64,000 nucleotides of DNA from contig OZ023270.1 in the NCBI GenBank assembly GCA_964006375.1, positions 52,067,120-52,131,119 of the forward strand, in the 5' to 3' direction. The position numbers and the translations under genes are program-made. Numbering within the stretch: the stretch's first letter is position 1; each line of letters begins with the position of its first letter. Positions 11,240 through 24,552 of the stretch are shown in pieces. Source of the stretch: Tillus elongatus. Its lineage: Eukaryota > Arthropoda > Insecta > Coleoptera > Cleridae. Under the pieces are notes generated by a model that did not search any database, was not told the DNA's origin, and worked only from the letters and a program-made list of their open reading frames with translations.

Positions 11240-14200
11240 TATGTCGCAAAGAACTATGAAGATTATTTCTTTAGCTAAGACTGGCCAAGGTAAGAAACAA
11301 TTTTTTAATAATGATTTCTTGCGTAAGACATTAGCTCGTTAAACGCCGTATGAGCTGTATTATGTAAGTTAAGTATAGGTAACAGTGGCGATCGGTAGAT
11401 TGTCAAATGTCTATATTTCGGTTATAAAAGCTGGGACCCAAATTCTAGTTTAAGTGGTTAGGCTCATATATAACGTTGTTTGGGCTAAATAACGCCAGGA
11501 AACATTTGCGAATTTTTTTTCCAAAAATATCTGGCACCACCAGATATCTCCAAAATCAATCGCAATATTTTCATGTAATTTTTTTTTCGTAATCAATAGA
11601 CAAATATAATAATTGGTTCTTTGCTTTTTAGGGAATTGTCATTTAATTGAAAGTTATGGTATTTTGAAATTTCAAAAATAGAAATTCGCTCCTTATTTAA
11701 AACTCACTTGTGTATAACTTTAAAATGAGTTAATATATTGTAAAAAATAAAAAACCGGCTTCATGTATTTGTCTGTTGATTATTGATTACGAAAAAATAT
11801 TACACGAAAATCTTGTGATTGGTTTTGGAGATATCTGGTGCCAGCTATTTTGGAAAAAGTATTTCGTAAATGTTGCCTGGCGTTATTTTGCCCAAACATC
11901 GTTGTATATGAGCCTAACAGTCACCACTTGGGTCCTAGCTTTTGTTAACTCCACCGGTCGCCATTGATAGGTTACTCTATACGTGCTGTGAGTTGGATAT
12001 ATTACATATTTGTCATATTATGTTATTTAAATTCAGGCATCTTGTGCATGGTCCCTGCATAAACTATCGAAGTCTAGATATATTTTTACATGAGAAAATG
12101 ATTTGTTATTATTGTCAAATGTTATTTGACATTACATAGAAAACTAAATACAAAATAAATTATTGTGTGAATGCAAAATGGCACTTTTTTACAAGTGATT
12201 ATTTTTACAATACTACTTTGGTTGAATGAAATTCTGAATCTAATGGTTTTTTGTTATTAAAGATTAAAAATTATTGGAGAGGCCATCATTTACTTAATTT
12301 TCTTTAGTGGCTAAATGGCTGTGTTCCTTCAAAAATTATTTACAATTAATTTATTACATATCAGCCACACGGTGTGTTACAACAAGCTTTCATATATTTT
12401 CCATGAATGTTTTCAACACATATTTTGTTTTTTGTTTATTGGTGTACATTTTAAGGTAAACTCACATAATTTTACTGATTTATTTATATGAGTTTGTTTA
12501 AGAACTCTATATACCTATTGCAGATATTGACATGAGTTTCTTTGATATTTACCTGCCCCGCTATTGAAGGTGTTGTAGATGGTGGGATAAGCTGAATAAA
12601 ATCGTTATTTCTAGTTGGAATTTTTCACTTCTTTCTATTGACAATTACAGGAACTACACCAAAAACTAAAGACACTAGTGGGGAAGTTTGTGAACAGGGA
12701 ACATCGGTAGAATTTAATAAAAGTTTGGAAGAGTTTGATTCGATTTCAAATTGTGTAATAGAGGTGGAACCGCAAATATTAAAATAACAATCTTACAATG
12801 CACAAGATTTAAAAAATAATACTGAAGTTAGGAAAAAAAAAATCAAGTTATTATCTCAAATGCGACGACGAACCTTCTTCTAGGAATGAAAATAAATATC
12901 ATTAAAAGGGCCTAAAGAGTTTAAAGTCTCAAAGAGAGTTCAAGTCAAAGAGCAAAAATATATTTGGCCAAGAAATTGATGGCCGAATATGTTGTTTTAA
13001 AATCATCCACGTCACATGAAAAGGATAATAAATCTGAAGGAAAACTAAGTCAATCTTATGAAAACGTTCACAAAATAGTTTCCACAAAAAAGAAAACCAT
13101 ATTACCTCTTTTGACATCAGAAACCAATAAAAAATTCTCTGTACCCCACCGCTGAAACAAAAATAAAAAACTAAAATTTAATGAACCAAACAATAACGGT
13201 ATCAACAATACGACCAAAACAGAGAGTAACTTTAAAGTAATTGTGGTTCCCCCAAAGAAGACGTTGCACATTTACCTATTGGATCCGATTTCGATCTCTC
13301 AATTATTTTTGAAAAGAGTTTCTCCATACCAAAAAATGACGAAAATCAAAACGCAACAGAAAATTACCTTAACTATTCTGATGAGAGTGGAAACAGTAAT
13401 TTAGATTCTTGTCTCAATCAATTTAGTGAAAATGGTGATACTAGAGCGGTGAGTTACATTTTAAATTATCTCAACTGCACATATTCACAAAATTACAGTC
13501 ACACAAAAATGACAAACTATTATTACAATAACAGTTCATAACAATAACATAATAATAGGCATGTGAATAATTATTTTCAGGCTATCTTAGCACATAACAA
13601 GACGAAAAACTATGATATTGTGCCGATGCATTCTTCACAAATGTCATCAGAATTACTGGAATTGCCTCAAAGTTATACTCCTATCACGAGAAAAATAAAC
13701 GTGTTATCCCAATATATACTGAAACCAAATGAAACAGAATTTGTGACATTTATTACTGAAACAAATCCAAGAAAACAAAATGCGAATGAATTGAACAGTA
13801 ATGGCATCAATGGTGTGATAAAAATTCAAAATTAATTACAATGAGAAAAATGATGTATATGAATCTCCCACGGTTGCTCTGAATTTTGGAACGTTATTAA
13901 AAAAATGCTGTGACTTGGCTATTCTTCAGTTACTCCAAGAACCTAACACGAAAGCTCGAAGAAAAGAAATTAAAATTCTGAAAACCCTTATAGAATCTCA
14001 GTGGGCAAATGAAGTTTCTGCTCCAGCTAGCTTAAACTTAAATAGCAAGAAATGGACTAAAGAGGAATTATTACCACTAATATCAGATCTTAAGAAACTC
14101 AAGGATTATTTGGAAAGAATCGCCCAAGACATTTTCGAAGATCTTAAGAAAAAAAAATTGGCCTATAATTCTTTGAAAGAAGTAGTATACTGACAAATAA

Positions 14201-14938
14201 TATTAATGAACAGAAGGCGACCTGCAGAAGTAGCGCAAATTAAAGTAGAAACATATAAATCAATAAATATGGAAGTTCAAGCAACCGAATTTGAAGGATG
14301 TCTGACCGAAACAGAAAAAATTTTGCTTAATTATTGTTGCCGTATGGTAATAAGGGGCAAGAGAGGACGATGAGTTCCTGTTTTACTCTCTCCGAATATG
14401 AGAGAACAATTTGATTTTTTGTTGAATGTAAGGGACATTCATCGAAAACAATGATTATATTTTCCATATGACAGGCAAAAATTTTCTAGACGGAACCAAA
14501 GTCTTGTATAAATATGCTGGAAAGTTTGATATTCAAAACCCAAAATCTATAAGTGCTACTAGATTGCGCTAACATTTCACAACCGTAACTCAGTTACTCC
14601 AATTTTCAGATGGTGATCTAGAACAACTGTCTAGATTCATGGGACATACCCTTCAAACCCATTGCAATTTTTATAGGCTCTCTGATAGTACGTATCAGAC
14701 ACCAAAAATATCAAAATTGTTGATTCTTGCAACTGAAGGAGGATTAGAAAAATACAAAGGTTTAAACCTGAACAATATAAACATTGATTTAAATCCCATT
14801 TCAGAAGATTGCGACGTAGAGGACATTATTACTGAACAAATACCTGATAATTCCACAAATACTTTAAATGATAATTTGACACAAAATTTAAATGCGGAGA
14901 CTGATTTTTTATGGGTGGCTCAGTATATTACGATTTAA
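11240..14938 (+). pseudogene. Spliced tyrosine-recombinase-like gene, decayed
   Basis: Exon-like segments join in frame. 11240-11289 starts MSQRTMKIISLAKTG and ends at a GTAAGA donor. The next begins after ATTACAG at 12651 (TTPKTKDTSGEVCE). An exon ending GDTRA meets GTGAGT at 13449, and ATTTTCAG at 13580 resumes with AILAHNKTKNYD. The 3' part, 13840-14938, carries a pattern like the tyrosine recombinase fold: RRPAEVAQIKVETY near 14215 (Arg I, R-x-x-E), TRLR before a stop then HFTTVTQLLQF near 14558 (box II Arg), and RFMGHTLQTHCNFYRL near 14633, where His and Tyr are 9 residues apart as in the usual LGHxxxxTTxxY box. Defects are stops at 12785, 14191, 14371 and 14570 plus a frameshift near 14445. 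The first His of box II is replaced by Thr. It may be a Crypton-derived or other eukaryotic recombinase relic. Family name is inference. Confidence 0.6.
11383..11966. mobile_element. Foldback MITE (584 bp) with 8-bp target duplication
   Basis: Nearly the whole element is one imperfect inverted repeat. The left end begins CAGTGGCGATCGGT and the right end is the complement of CAATGGCGACCGGT. Inner matches include GGCTCATATA, ATAACGCCAGG and CCAGATATCTCCAAAA on both arms. Flanks are ATAGGTAA (11375-11382) and ATAGGTTA (11967-11974), 7 of 8 identical. It has no ORF. The size of duplication and CAGTGGCG-type end point to hAT mobilisation. It lies in the first intron of the recombinase-like gene. 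Confidence 0.8.
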
Positions 14939-14961
14939 CTAGTGGCTCGGATTTGATAGAA

Positions 14962-16584
<1,623 letters not shown>

Positions 16585-16768
16585 CTAATTATTATCTTCA
16601 CCTAATAACCGATTTAATTCTCCTAATCTGACTGTTTTTTCTGAACAATCTGGTGTCTTTAAAAGTTCTTCTTTTTCAAATTTCCAGTCAAGGCGTTTTT
16701 TGGCATTAAGTTCTTTAAATTCCCAGTTTCCAGTACCATCAAACTGTAAGATATGGGTATGGAACTTC
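16585..16768 (-). CDS. Abcd1: ABCD1/2-like peroxisomal ABC transporter, last coding exon
   Basis: Encodes the C-terminus from the Trp completed across the splice (TG|G) to the stop at 16585-16587. It reads KFHTHILQFDGTGNWEFKEL and ends LGELNRLLGEDNN. The HTH-LQFDG block and the L-x-EL-x-x-LGED ending are specific to ABCD1/ABCD2 rather than ABCD3. The acceptor is TTTTTTGCAG just upstream on the minus strand. The product imports very-long-chain acyl-CoA into peroxisomes as a dimer of half-transporters. The reading frame is intact. It is separated by a 12.8-kb intron from the preceding exon. Confidence 0.9.
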
Positions 16769-16839
16769 CTGCAAAAAAGCCTATGTTAGAGTAACAAAGT
16801 TATATGAAACAACTACAATTAAACATCAATTTGGATGTG

Positions 16840-17065
16840 TTACTGTTCGAAACTGAAATTACAGTGGCCGAATGAAGGTGTGTTAAAATCAGCATTGTGT
16901 ATAGCAGCCATAAAATCGATATTCTTGTGAACAGTCACGATATCCTGAGGAAATAAAATGGCTAGGTTCAATTTTCTTTTTACGTTTTCATGTATTGCCC
17001 CACAAACTTTTGACAAAAGATATGCATAATACTGGTTTGTGATGATGCACTGAGGTGTTTTCTGC
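16840..17065 (-). other. Exon-like open stretch in the last ABCD intron, unrecognised
   Basis: A minus-strand frame follows a good acceptor (ATTTGCAG at about 17065) and reads KTPQCIITNQYYAYLLSK, then NLAILFPQDIVTVHKNID, ending with a stop at 16840. Codon use looks protein-like, but no family is recognised and there is no obvious donor. It could be a remnant of a retroposed gene, an alternative terminal exon of the ABCD gene, or chance. Confidence 0.25.
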
Positions 17066-17289
17066 AAATAACAAACCATTCACATCTCCATCATAGAGGG
17101 CGCTACCCTCTGGGACAGAACCAACTGTTTGCAAATATTTTAAATAAAGCAGTTTTATCGATTAAGAATATATCACATCACAATCCAACAGTGAAAGTTT
17201 TTTAAATACAAAACTACTATTGTTATCACGGACACAAACCCCCTCAAGGAAACCTGTTTCTTTACATATTATCATATTATGTCGCAATG

Positions 17290-17371
<82 letters not shown>
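17290..17371. repeat. (TA)n microsatellite
   Basis: About 80 bases of almost perfect TA immediately left of SINE1 copy A. Confidence 0.97.
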
Positions 17372-17372
<1 letters not shown>

Positions 17373-17387
17373 TTACATACACATATA

Positions 17388-17701
17388 GAGCCTCGGTGGT
17401 TCAGTGGTAAGAACGTGTGCCTCTGAACCGGAGGGTACTGGGTTCGATTCCCAATGTTCCCCTTTCGCTTTTCCAGTACATACTTAACATCAATGGAGGT
17501 TGTGACATTGTATTTGAGTAAGTTGAATGTCTGTACGTTCCGCCCTTCGGAGGGGGCGTAAAGCCGTCGGTCCCGTCTCAATGCGATGTTGGGCACATGA
17601 AATATCCCTACCCTCCTTACAGAAAGGCAGGGGTTTGGCAAAATTTCCAGGATAGTGGGGTCAAACTGCTCCCTGGCGACGGTGGTTGGGCATAGTCGCG
17701 G

Positions 17702-17703
<2 letters not shown>
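17388..17703 (+). mobile_element. SINE1 copy A, tRNA-derived
   Basis: The head has an A box TGGTTCAGTGG and B box GGTTCGATTCC at normal tRNA spacing, so it carries an internal Pol III promoter. The body contains AGTTGAATGTCTGTACGTTC, GGGGGCGTAAAGCCGTCGG and CAGGGGTTTGGCAAAATT. The end (CATAGTCGCGGAAATA) merges into a TA tract. Other copies are at 27437 (plus), 47911 (minus) and 49327 (plus), with fragments at 20942 and 49880. Confidence 0.88.

Positions 17704-17782
<79 letters not shown>
17704..17782. repeat. (TA)n microsatellite, mariner insertion target
   Basis: A TA tract at the 3' end of SINE1 copy A. The mariner at 17783 inserted at a TA within this tract; TATATA resumes at 20076. Confidence 0.95.
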
Positions 17783-17786
<4 letters not shown>

Positions 17787-20075
17787 TTGATTCATAAGTG
17801 GTAACCAAAAATGAAACCCCATGTTCTTTGAACAATTTTAGAGAGGGTATGTCCTATAAAAATTTTTCCTATAATGCTTCATTAAAAAGATAAAGGGTGT
17901 TGAAGTTGAATTTCAAAAAATTAAATTTCCTAATTTTTTAAAAAGTAGCACATATATTTTGCTGAAACTTCGCATGTGAAGGCTGCTATGTAAGGCGCGT
18001 ATTCTACCATAACAATTGAATCGGCTAATCCAGCAGTGCCGCGTGTACCCACATGTCATTGGTTATCCCTCAAGAAAAAAAACGGGTAAGCCAATGATTT
18101 TATTTTTATTTTTTATTTTTTGACTCTTACTTTCATTCGTGAACAAAATGACTCTCTTGATAATTTTCTGTACGACACTTATTTTACGAGTAAGCAATGA
18201 ATCAGGTAAGTGTTTTAGAGCACAGTTCATGATTTTTAACCAGTCGTTGTTTGGTAGAAAATCGCAATGATACACTTTTATGCCTCCATTGGCCTGAATA
18301 CACGCACGACATCTTTTTAATATGGAAAATTTAATGTCTTGAAAATTTTTTGTACGACGATTATCTTTGTTGTATTTTAGTAAGTAGTAGTCTGGTTTGC
18401 CAAAGTTGTCATTAAGTGTCACTTGACGTTTAGGTTAACAAGTTATTATTTTGAATAGGTGTAAGTGGTAAACTTTATAAAATTGCAAAATTTTCTACTC
18501 TTTTACTTCCTATAATGGAGTACACCTCAGAAGAGTATGCAGATATAATTTTTATCTACGGATATGCTGATGGAAATGCTCTAGCTGCTTGTCGGGAATA
18601 TCAACATAGGTTTCCCACTCGCCGTCAACCTACACCAAGGGTTTTTTCTCGATCCTTTTCAAGACTTCGGCAGTGCAGTATTGGACAACTTCCTGACGCT
18701 AGAGCTAATGGTATAAGACAACATCAACTTGAAGACGAAGAGAGAGTGGTGGATTCAGTGATGCATCAACCTTCTACAAGTACTCGGAGGATTGCCACGC
18801 AGTTACAATATTCTCACAGCTTTGTTTGGAGAACTTTACATCGAGAAGCCCTACATGGATTTCATCGACAGAATGTTCATTGCCTTCTACCTGGAGATAA
18901 TGTGCATCGACGAGTCTTTTGTGAATGGATGTTGGAAATGAACAATCAAAATATCGTATTCCCTAATCTAATCTTCTGGTCTGACGAATCAACATTTACA
19001 AGAAATGGTATTTATAATTCTCATAATGAGCATGTCTGGTCATTGGGAAATCCACATGCAACAAGGACTCGCACATTTCAACATATATTTTCCATTAATT
19101 TATGGTGTGGTATTTTTAACGGCTCACTGTTCATGGAAGTCCAGCCACAACGTTTAAATGGATCTTCGTACTTAGCGCTCCTAGAAAACCGTGTAGAAAA
19201 CATTCTAGATGACATTCCACTAGCAAGAAGAGGTATAATGTGGTAACAGCATGACGGTGCACCAGCACATCATAGTCGAAACGTTGCTACATGGCTACAT
19301 GAACATTATAATGAAAGATGGATTGGCAGAACTGGACCAATACATTGGCCTGCAAGATCACCGGACTTAAACCAACTTGACTTCTATCTTTGGGGTGATT
19401 TTAAGAGACTGGTCTACAGTGAACAAATAAATACACCAGAGCAGCTACAACAACTGATAAATAAGGCTTTTCGTCATATTCAAGCAACAATGAATCCTCA
19501 AGACATTAAATTTTCCATATTAAAAAGATGTCGTGCGTGTATTCAGGCCAATGGAGGCATTTTTGAACATTTATTGTAATAAATAAATTACTATAAGCCT
19601 GATAAAAGTGCATCATTGCGATTTTCTACCAAACGACTGGTTAAAAATCATGAACTGTGCTCTAAAACACTTACCTGATTCATTGCTTACTCGTAAAATA
19701 AGCGTCGTACAGAAAATTGTCAATAGAGTCATTTTGTTCACGAATGAAAGTAAGATCCAAAAAATAAAAAAATATCATTGCCTCACCCGTTTTTTTCTTG
19801 AGGGATAACCAATGACATGTGGGTACGCACACTACTGCTAGATTGTTATGGTAGAATACACGCCTTACATAGCAGCCTACACATGCGAAATTTCAGCAAA
19901 ATATATGTGCTACTTTTTAAAAAATTGGGCAATTTTATTTTTTGAAATTCAATTTCAACACCCTGTATCTTTTTAATGAAGCATTATAGGAAAAATTTTT
20001 ATAGGACATACCCTCTCTAAAATTGTTCAAAGAACATGGGCTTTCATTTTTGGTCACCACTTATGAATCAGTCTG
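17783..20075 (+). mobile_element. Mariner-type transposon (DD41D group) with very long inverted ends
   Basis: Ends are CAGATTGATTCATAAGTGGT and its near-perfect complement, flanked by TA on both sides. The inverted similarity is not limited to a short terminal repeat: it extends about 560 bases on the left (17783-18343) and 580 on the right (19496-20075), including the 3' end of the transposase gene. The left arm lacks about 43 bp present on the right. Total length is 2,293 bp. It lies in the TA tail of a SINE within the last intron of the ABCD gene. Confidence 0.9.
18515..19579 (+). pseudogene. Mariner transposase, DD41D, one in-frame stop
   Basis: A frame of 355 codons starting MEYTSEEYADIIFIYGYADG. 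The N-terminus is a helix-turn-helix region of the DUF4817 type (ACREYQHRFPTRRQPTPRVF). The catalytic triad is visible: FWSDESTF (first Asp), QHDGAPAHHS (second Asp) and WPARSPDLNQLDFYLWG (third Asp). I count 41 residues between the second Asp and the Asp of NQLD, giving DD41D, the spacing reported for the rosa group. The only defect is a TAA at 19244-19246, just before QHDGAP. Apart from that stop the frame is open to LKRCRACIQANGGIFEHLL. It catalyses excision and integration at TA. The copy looks young. Confidence 0.88.
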
Positions 20076-20077
20076 TA

Positions 20078-22082
20078 TATATAAACCTAGTAAACACTTA
20101 TATAAAAATAAATTGAATTTTAACAAAAAATAAAATCCTAATTCACGACCTAAAACTAATTAGGCCCCTACAGTGAATTTCTATTACTTGTATAAAATTG
20201 TTACCTATCACCAACCAGTTGGTTATGGCAATTTTCAAATAGATAAAATATATGTGTAGGAATTACAAGCTACAACTTTCTTAGCAAAGGTATGACATTG
20301 TAATATTTTAATTTTTTTCATCACAAAAAAAAAGAAGGTTAGTATGCAAAAAAGTATAGAATTGTGATAGAGCCTTATAAGACACATGTCGCCCTGTTGC
20401 AGTTTTGTTATTTTATCTCCAACAGTTTCTAGTTCTGTAATTTTTTACTACATTTTATGTAATTCTAAAACCATACATATACCACAGCATAAGAATAATA
20501 TGCTGTGCATATATTGTTACCACAGCATAATAGCCTCTTATGATGTGCTGTTATGTGCATGTTTTATCAGGGTAAATGGTCAAACGCCTTTCAAGGGGTG
20601 GGACCTTGACCATACACAAATGCAAAGGACACAGGCTACAGACTATAAATCTATTTCCTGTTCTTGTAGGTTTCTGTCTTATTCTGTACTATTGTATCTT
20701 TACAAACCATATACCCTTATTATATTGGCTGAAAAAACGAAATAAATATTTGAAATCTTGCCAGTTGAGAGAGATGTTTTAGCGATTTTTCATGGAAAAA
20801 AATATTTACTAATTGAATAAAAAAATAATTCATCAATTTTAGGAACACTTGACAGGTGTGTTACTTTAGCTTGGATGAGTTTATTTGCGAGCAAAATAAG
20901 AGTAATGTTTTCATAAAACATTAGTTATACTAATGTACTTAGAGCTTCGGTGATTCAGTTGTACGAACGCTAAATAAGCCCAATGCCTTGTGATACAATA
21001 AGATAACATATAAACATCTGTAAATATAATGATAAAAATGTCTTCTGATTTACTGCCCAGATGTGATGGACATTTCAATTTATTGGGCCTGTGACAATCG
21101 TTTCACAGACAAAGGCATGCCTTTATCACAGGAGGAATGAATTTCCTTAGAAACGATTTGTTAGGTATGGAAAGGCTTGGGGCTTTTACAATGTGGGATC
21201 ATCAGTGCTTATCGCATGTATGATTCAAATACAAAATTACCTAGAATAAGTGACAGTTTTGTTTATACGAGTGTTATTATAAAACAATAATAGATTTTAT
21301 GTACGTCTTCTTTATTATTTATTCCATTATTATTTATTACGACCCAAGTTTCGGTGTAAATAAATAAATACATATGATAATTCAGACTTGATGCCCTGTA
21401 AACTATTTCTAATAAACAATGAGTGATTATGCAAATTTTTATTCGTTTTTTTTTTAGTGTAGTCTAAACAAGCTAAGATATCGTATTTCTCAAAATGTTC
21501 GAAAGTTTGGTGTACTGCCATAGTCATAACTTCACACAATAAATAAATACAAAAAAACAAACAAAACAGCCAAATTTGAAAATGAAACATTTATATAACA
21601 GTGACACAGTATAGAGCAAATTTTGGGAACTGTCACTTGCTTCCAAGTAAATGATAAACAGCAGCATTTTTTGCATAGCATACTGTAACATTTTTATTTC
21701 GAATTATGAAAATGATGATTTTTTTCGTTGTTTATTAAAATAGACTCGTAATGTTATATATTTTTTTGAGAAGCTTGTGAAAATGCAAATTAATTTCTTG
21801 TATACAGGTGCCCCATTTAAAAAAAAACATTGGTCAAGATTTCAAAAACAGTAATATTTAGAAAAAGCTAGCTAAATTCTAGGTAAAAAGTACTAAAAAG
21901 AGCCATTTTTACCTTTTTGACAAGTTGCAACTGAAAATACAAGGAAATATTTTTTTGAAAAAATAGCATTACTTACTTTAAAAAATGGAAACGTAAATTT
22001 AATCGAAAAAATTATTGAACCAAGAAAAACAAACAAAATTTAGCAAGTGTTCAAATTGTTCTCCCACTATCATTTAATATTG
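20078..22082. other. Intronic, mostly unrecognised; SINE1 head relic at 20942-20970
   Basis: AT-rich sequence with no convincing ORF. At 20942 the string GAGCTTCGGTGATTCAG resembles the SINE1 head (GAGCCTCGGTGGTTCAG) and is followed by TGTACGAACG, so it is a decayed SINE head. A short palindrome-like pair CTGTGACAATCGTTTCACAG lies near 21090. Confidence 0.45.
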
Positions 22083-22330
22083 ACCAATTGAATATTGCTA
22101 TATTTTTGGTATCTATATCTCAATTAGCGGTCTCAGTATCTTAGTAGGTAGACCATTGGCTTTCGTTTCAGATGTTCTGGATTCGCATCCCACCACAGCT
22201 TTTCATAAATTATAAATAATTATTAATTCAGTACATATTAAAACATAACAACTGCAGTGACAATGGCATTGTGCTTGAGCTAGTTGAATACCTGCACCCG
22301 CTCTTCAGAAAGGCTGTTCTTATTACATCG
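22083..22330 (+). mobile_element. SINE2 copy 1, tRNA-derived
   Basis: A tRNA-like head at about 22125-22190 (GGTCTCAGTATCTTAGTAGG ... GGATTCGCATCCC, with A-box-like and B-box-like blocks) is followed by a body beginning TTCAGTACATATTAAAACAT and GCATTGTGCTTGAG. The unit, including some 40 bases before the head (ATTGCTATATTTTTGGTATC), recurs in reverse at 27330-27822. The body resembles that of SINE1 (TGGCATTGTxxTTGAG..AGTTGAATxxCTGCAC), but the head differs. Confidence 0.7.
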
Positions 22331-23302
22331 CATATTTGGGGCGAATCTGCGTCAACTTAGCTGTATTAAGTTGGATACCGTTGAGACTGCGCAGTATGAC
22401 AGTTTGGCGTTCAAACAGATACGGAATGACCTTTCGACCACCATTCTATCAGTGTGCTCAGAACATAAGAACACATAACCACACAAAACGGAGGGTCAGA
22501 ATCAGCATACCAGCTAGATGCTTATAGTTTTTATCTTATTGGAAAAGGTTAGATGAGTAAAATAGTGGAAGCCGTATTGACTAAAATCAAAATGGAGAAT
22601 GAAAACGGGTACAAATCCAAACTTAAGGAGTTGGGTTTGAGCCAGTATTATGGAATGGAGCATTTGCTGGTAAGATATATGTTTCTTATGTTTTATTTCA
22701 CCCAGCTTTCTAAATTGATGTCCACTGTATGTATAATACATCCATAGAATAAAACATTTCTAGTTTATATTGAAATTATTTTGTTGTTTCCATAAAGCTT
22801 TTCACAAATACATAAAAATGCTTCCTTCTTGTGGACCACAATACCATAATCAGGCTGGCATCAAAGAAAAATAGACCTAGACTGATCTTCCTGAAAAAAT
22901 GTCATGAGATTGTTGTACCTAACTGATATGTTTTTATATTATACAATACATTTTTTATTATTTTTATATAAAGTTTGTTATAATTTATGTATTTGTTAAA
23001 AATATGTTTATACAATAAAAACTTCTGCTTTACTTATTTTCTTTCATTTTAAACATCGCTCCTCTACAATCAGAAATGCACCAGTGTATTAGATTAAAAT
23101 GCTGCAATAGCATGGCAGTTTTATGATTTCAACTAAGCTGCTTTATAGCTATAGAGAGCACAATACAATTTTATATGACAGTATAATAAATGTAGCAAGA
23201 AGATGTATAAAATGCATTAACCGTGTCATGCTGGTGTAATATGATAGTATTATAATAACAAGTAAACTGCTTCAGAACCATATATAGTCTAACTTGCAGC
23301 TT
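22331..23302. other. Intronic, nothing recognised
   Basis: AT-rich, with a short open frame at 22553-22747 lacking any recognisable motif. No repeats with other parts of the window were noticed. Confidence 0.4.
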
Positions 23303-23456
23303 TTAGTGAATTTTAGTAGAAAACATTCACTAATAGGGAGATCCCGACATTTGAATTTTAAAAATTTTTTTGCTAATGAGCGCGAACTAGGACCCCTAGC
23401 CCCATATCCGAGGTCAGTTTCAATTTTTATATGTTTATATATTATATTGATATGGC
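23303..23456 (+). mobile_element. TA-centred MITE, 5' fragment (copy a)
   Basis: Starts with the hairpin-forming TTAGTGAATTTTAGTAGAAA and ATTCACTAATAGGGAGATCC, then ATGAGCGCGAACTAGGACCCC and GGTCAGTTTCAATTTTTATA, matching copies d and e. It ends at the point where other copies have their TA tract. Confidence 0.75.
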
Positions 23457-23939
23457 CTATAAGGGGGTTAACATAAAATACACACACATATACATATGGA
23501 CTTACAACTATACACGTAAAATCAACAACAAAGATACACTCATACGAACCACACACACACAATCACCAAAGGAAAACATACTGGATGGTATATTAGAATG
23601 CCTAATAAAAATTAAAAAAGAAAAATATTTACCCAAGTATGTATACCAAAATATAAGGAAACGTTGATGAAAATAAATGAGTGTTAATTTTTAAGAAATC
23701 AAGTGTATATTATAAGGTGCCCATTTAACAAGATTCAATAAGAACGATAGTGAAAGAATATTGATAATAGTGGATAAGTTAGTTCTGACAGTTGTAAATT
23801 TTAGGTTAAGCTGATTTGATGTTCCATAGAATAAGTAATAGATGTAAGAGAGTGTAAAGATATAATTAGTTGGGAACTGACAAACCGACAGTGCTTTTAG
23901 GTTAAGAGTATATGTCAAAAATTAAATCTGGGACAACAA

Positions 23940-24552
23940 TGCTTTTCATGTATCCCAAGCGATAAATAATGAAAAAAGCATTGTTGAGGGTAAAAGAAGA
24001 AATCAAAGAAATTTTAAAAGAAGGCTACAGAGGAAACTCTGGCATCAGCTTTTGTTCAATGAATAATAATAAAAAACAACAATTTTTAGAGATTTTGAAG
24101 GAGCGGCAGCATAAAAAGTTTTCACCGTAAAATTTAATGTAAAAGTGGAATTTTGGAATATAAAAACTAACAAGAATAAAGTCAACCAGTTCACGAGACC
24201 TTCAAGCAGTAACAGTAAGTGTTATATTAAATATAAACATCATACTTAGTTTGGCAAGTTATACAATCCAGTCTGCAATAATTAACAGAGAAACTAAAAA
24301 GCAAAATCCACACCAACAAAGAAAAACTTAATAGGATATTTTTTTAACGAACGCATCAATTCAACCAGCAAAGACATTCTGAAATTTTTAGAACAAGTTC
24401 CATATAAACAAGCAATCAGCGGGGTAGATGACCCACCGTACATCATAGCAGCAGCAATTGCATATAGTTTAGCTCTATATATTGTAAATTTATAAGATTA
24501 AATGTGCTGCAGACCTTTTAAATTAAACATTTAAACAAAAAAAAAAAACAGT
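23940..24552 (+). other. Unidentified coding-like insert ending in an A tract
   Basis: Two open stretches read as protein-like: ALLRVKEEIKEILKEGYRGN near 23980 and, in another frame, NSTSKDILKFLEQVPYKQA followed by GVDDPPYIIAAAIAYSLALY near 24390-24490, the latter with a hydrophobic C-terminal segment. It is followed by 12 As at about 24538. I do not recognise the family. The A tract suggests retroposition or a LINE-mobilised transcript, but no target duplication was identified. Confidence 0.3.

Noticed and set aside
17388..17460. A functional tRNA gene
   Set aside because: A and B boxes are present, but the anticodon arm is irregular, the same unit recurs at least four times with a common body, and it continues into a SINE. 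It is a SINE head.
18063..18422. Minus-strand protein of 119 residues in the mariner
   Set aside because: It is the inverted copy of the transposase 3' end and trailing sequence in the left arm, with no independent start or homologue.
21330..21590. Small protein with a hydrophobic N-terminus (minus)
   Set aside because: No motif, no splice context and AT-rich composition. Likely a chance frame.
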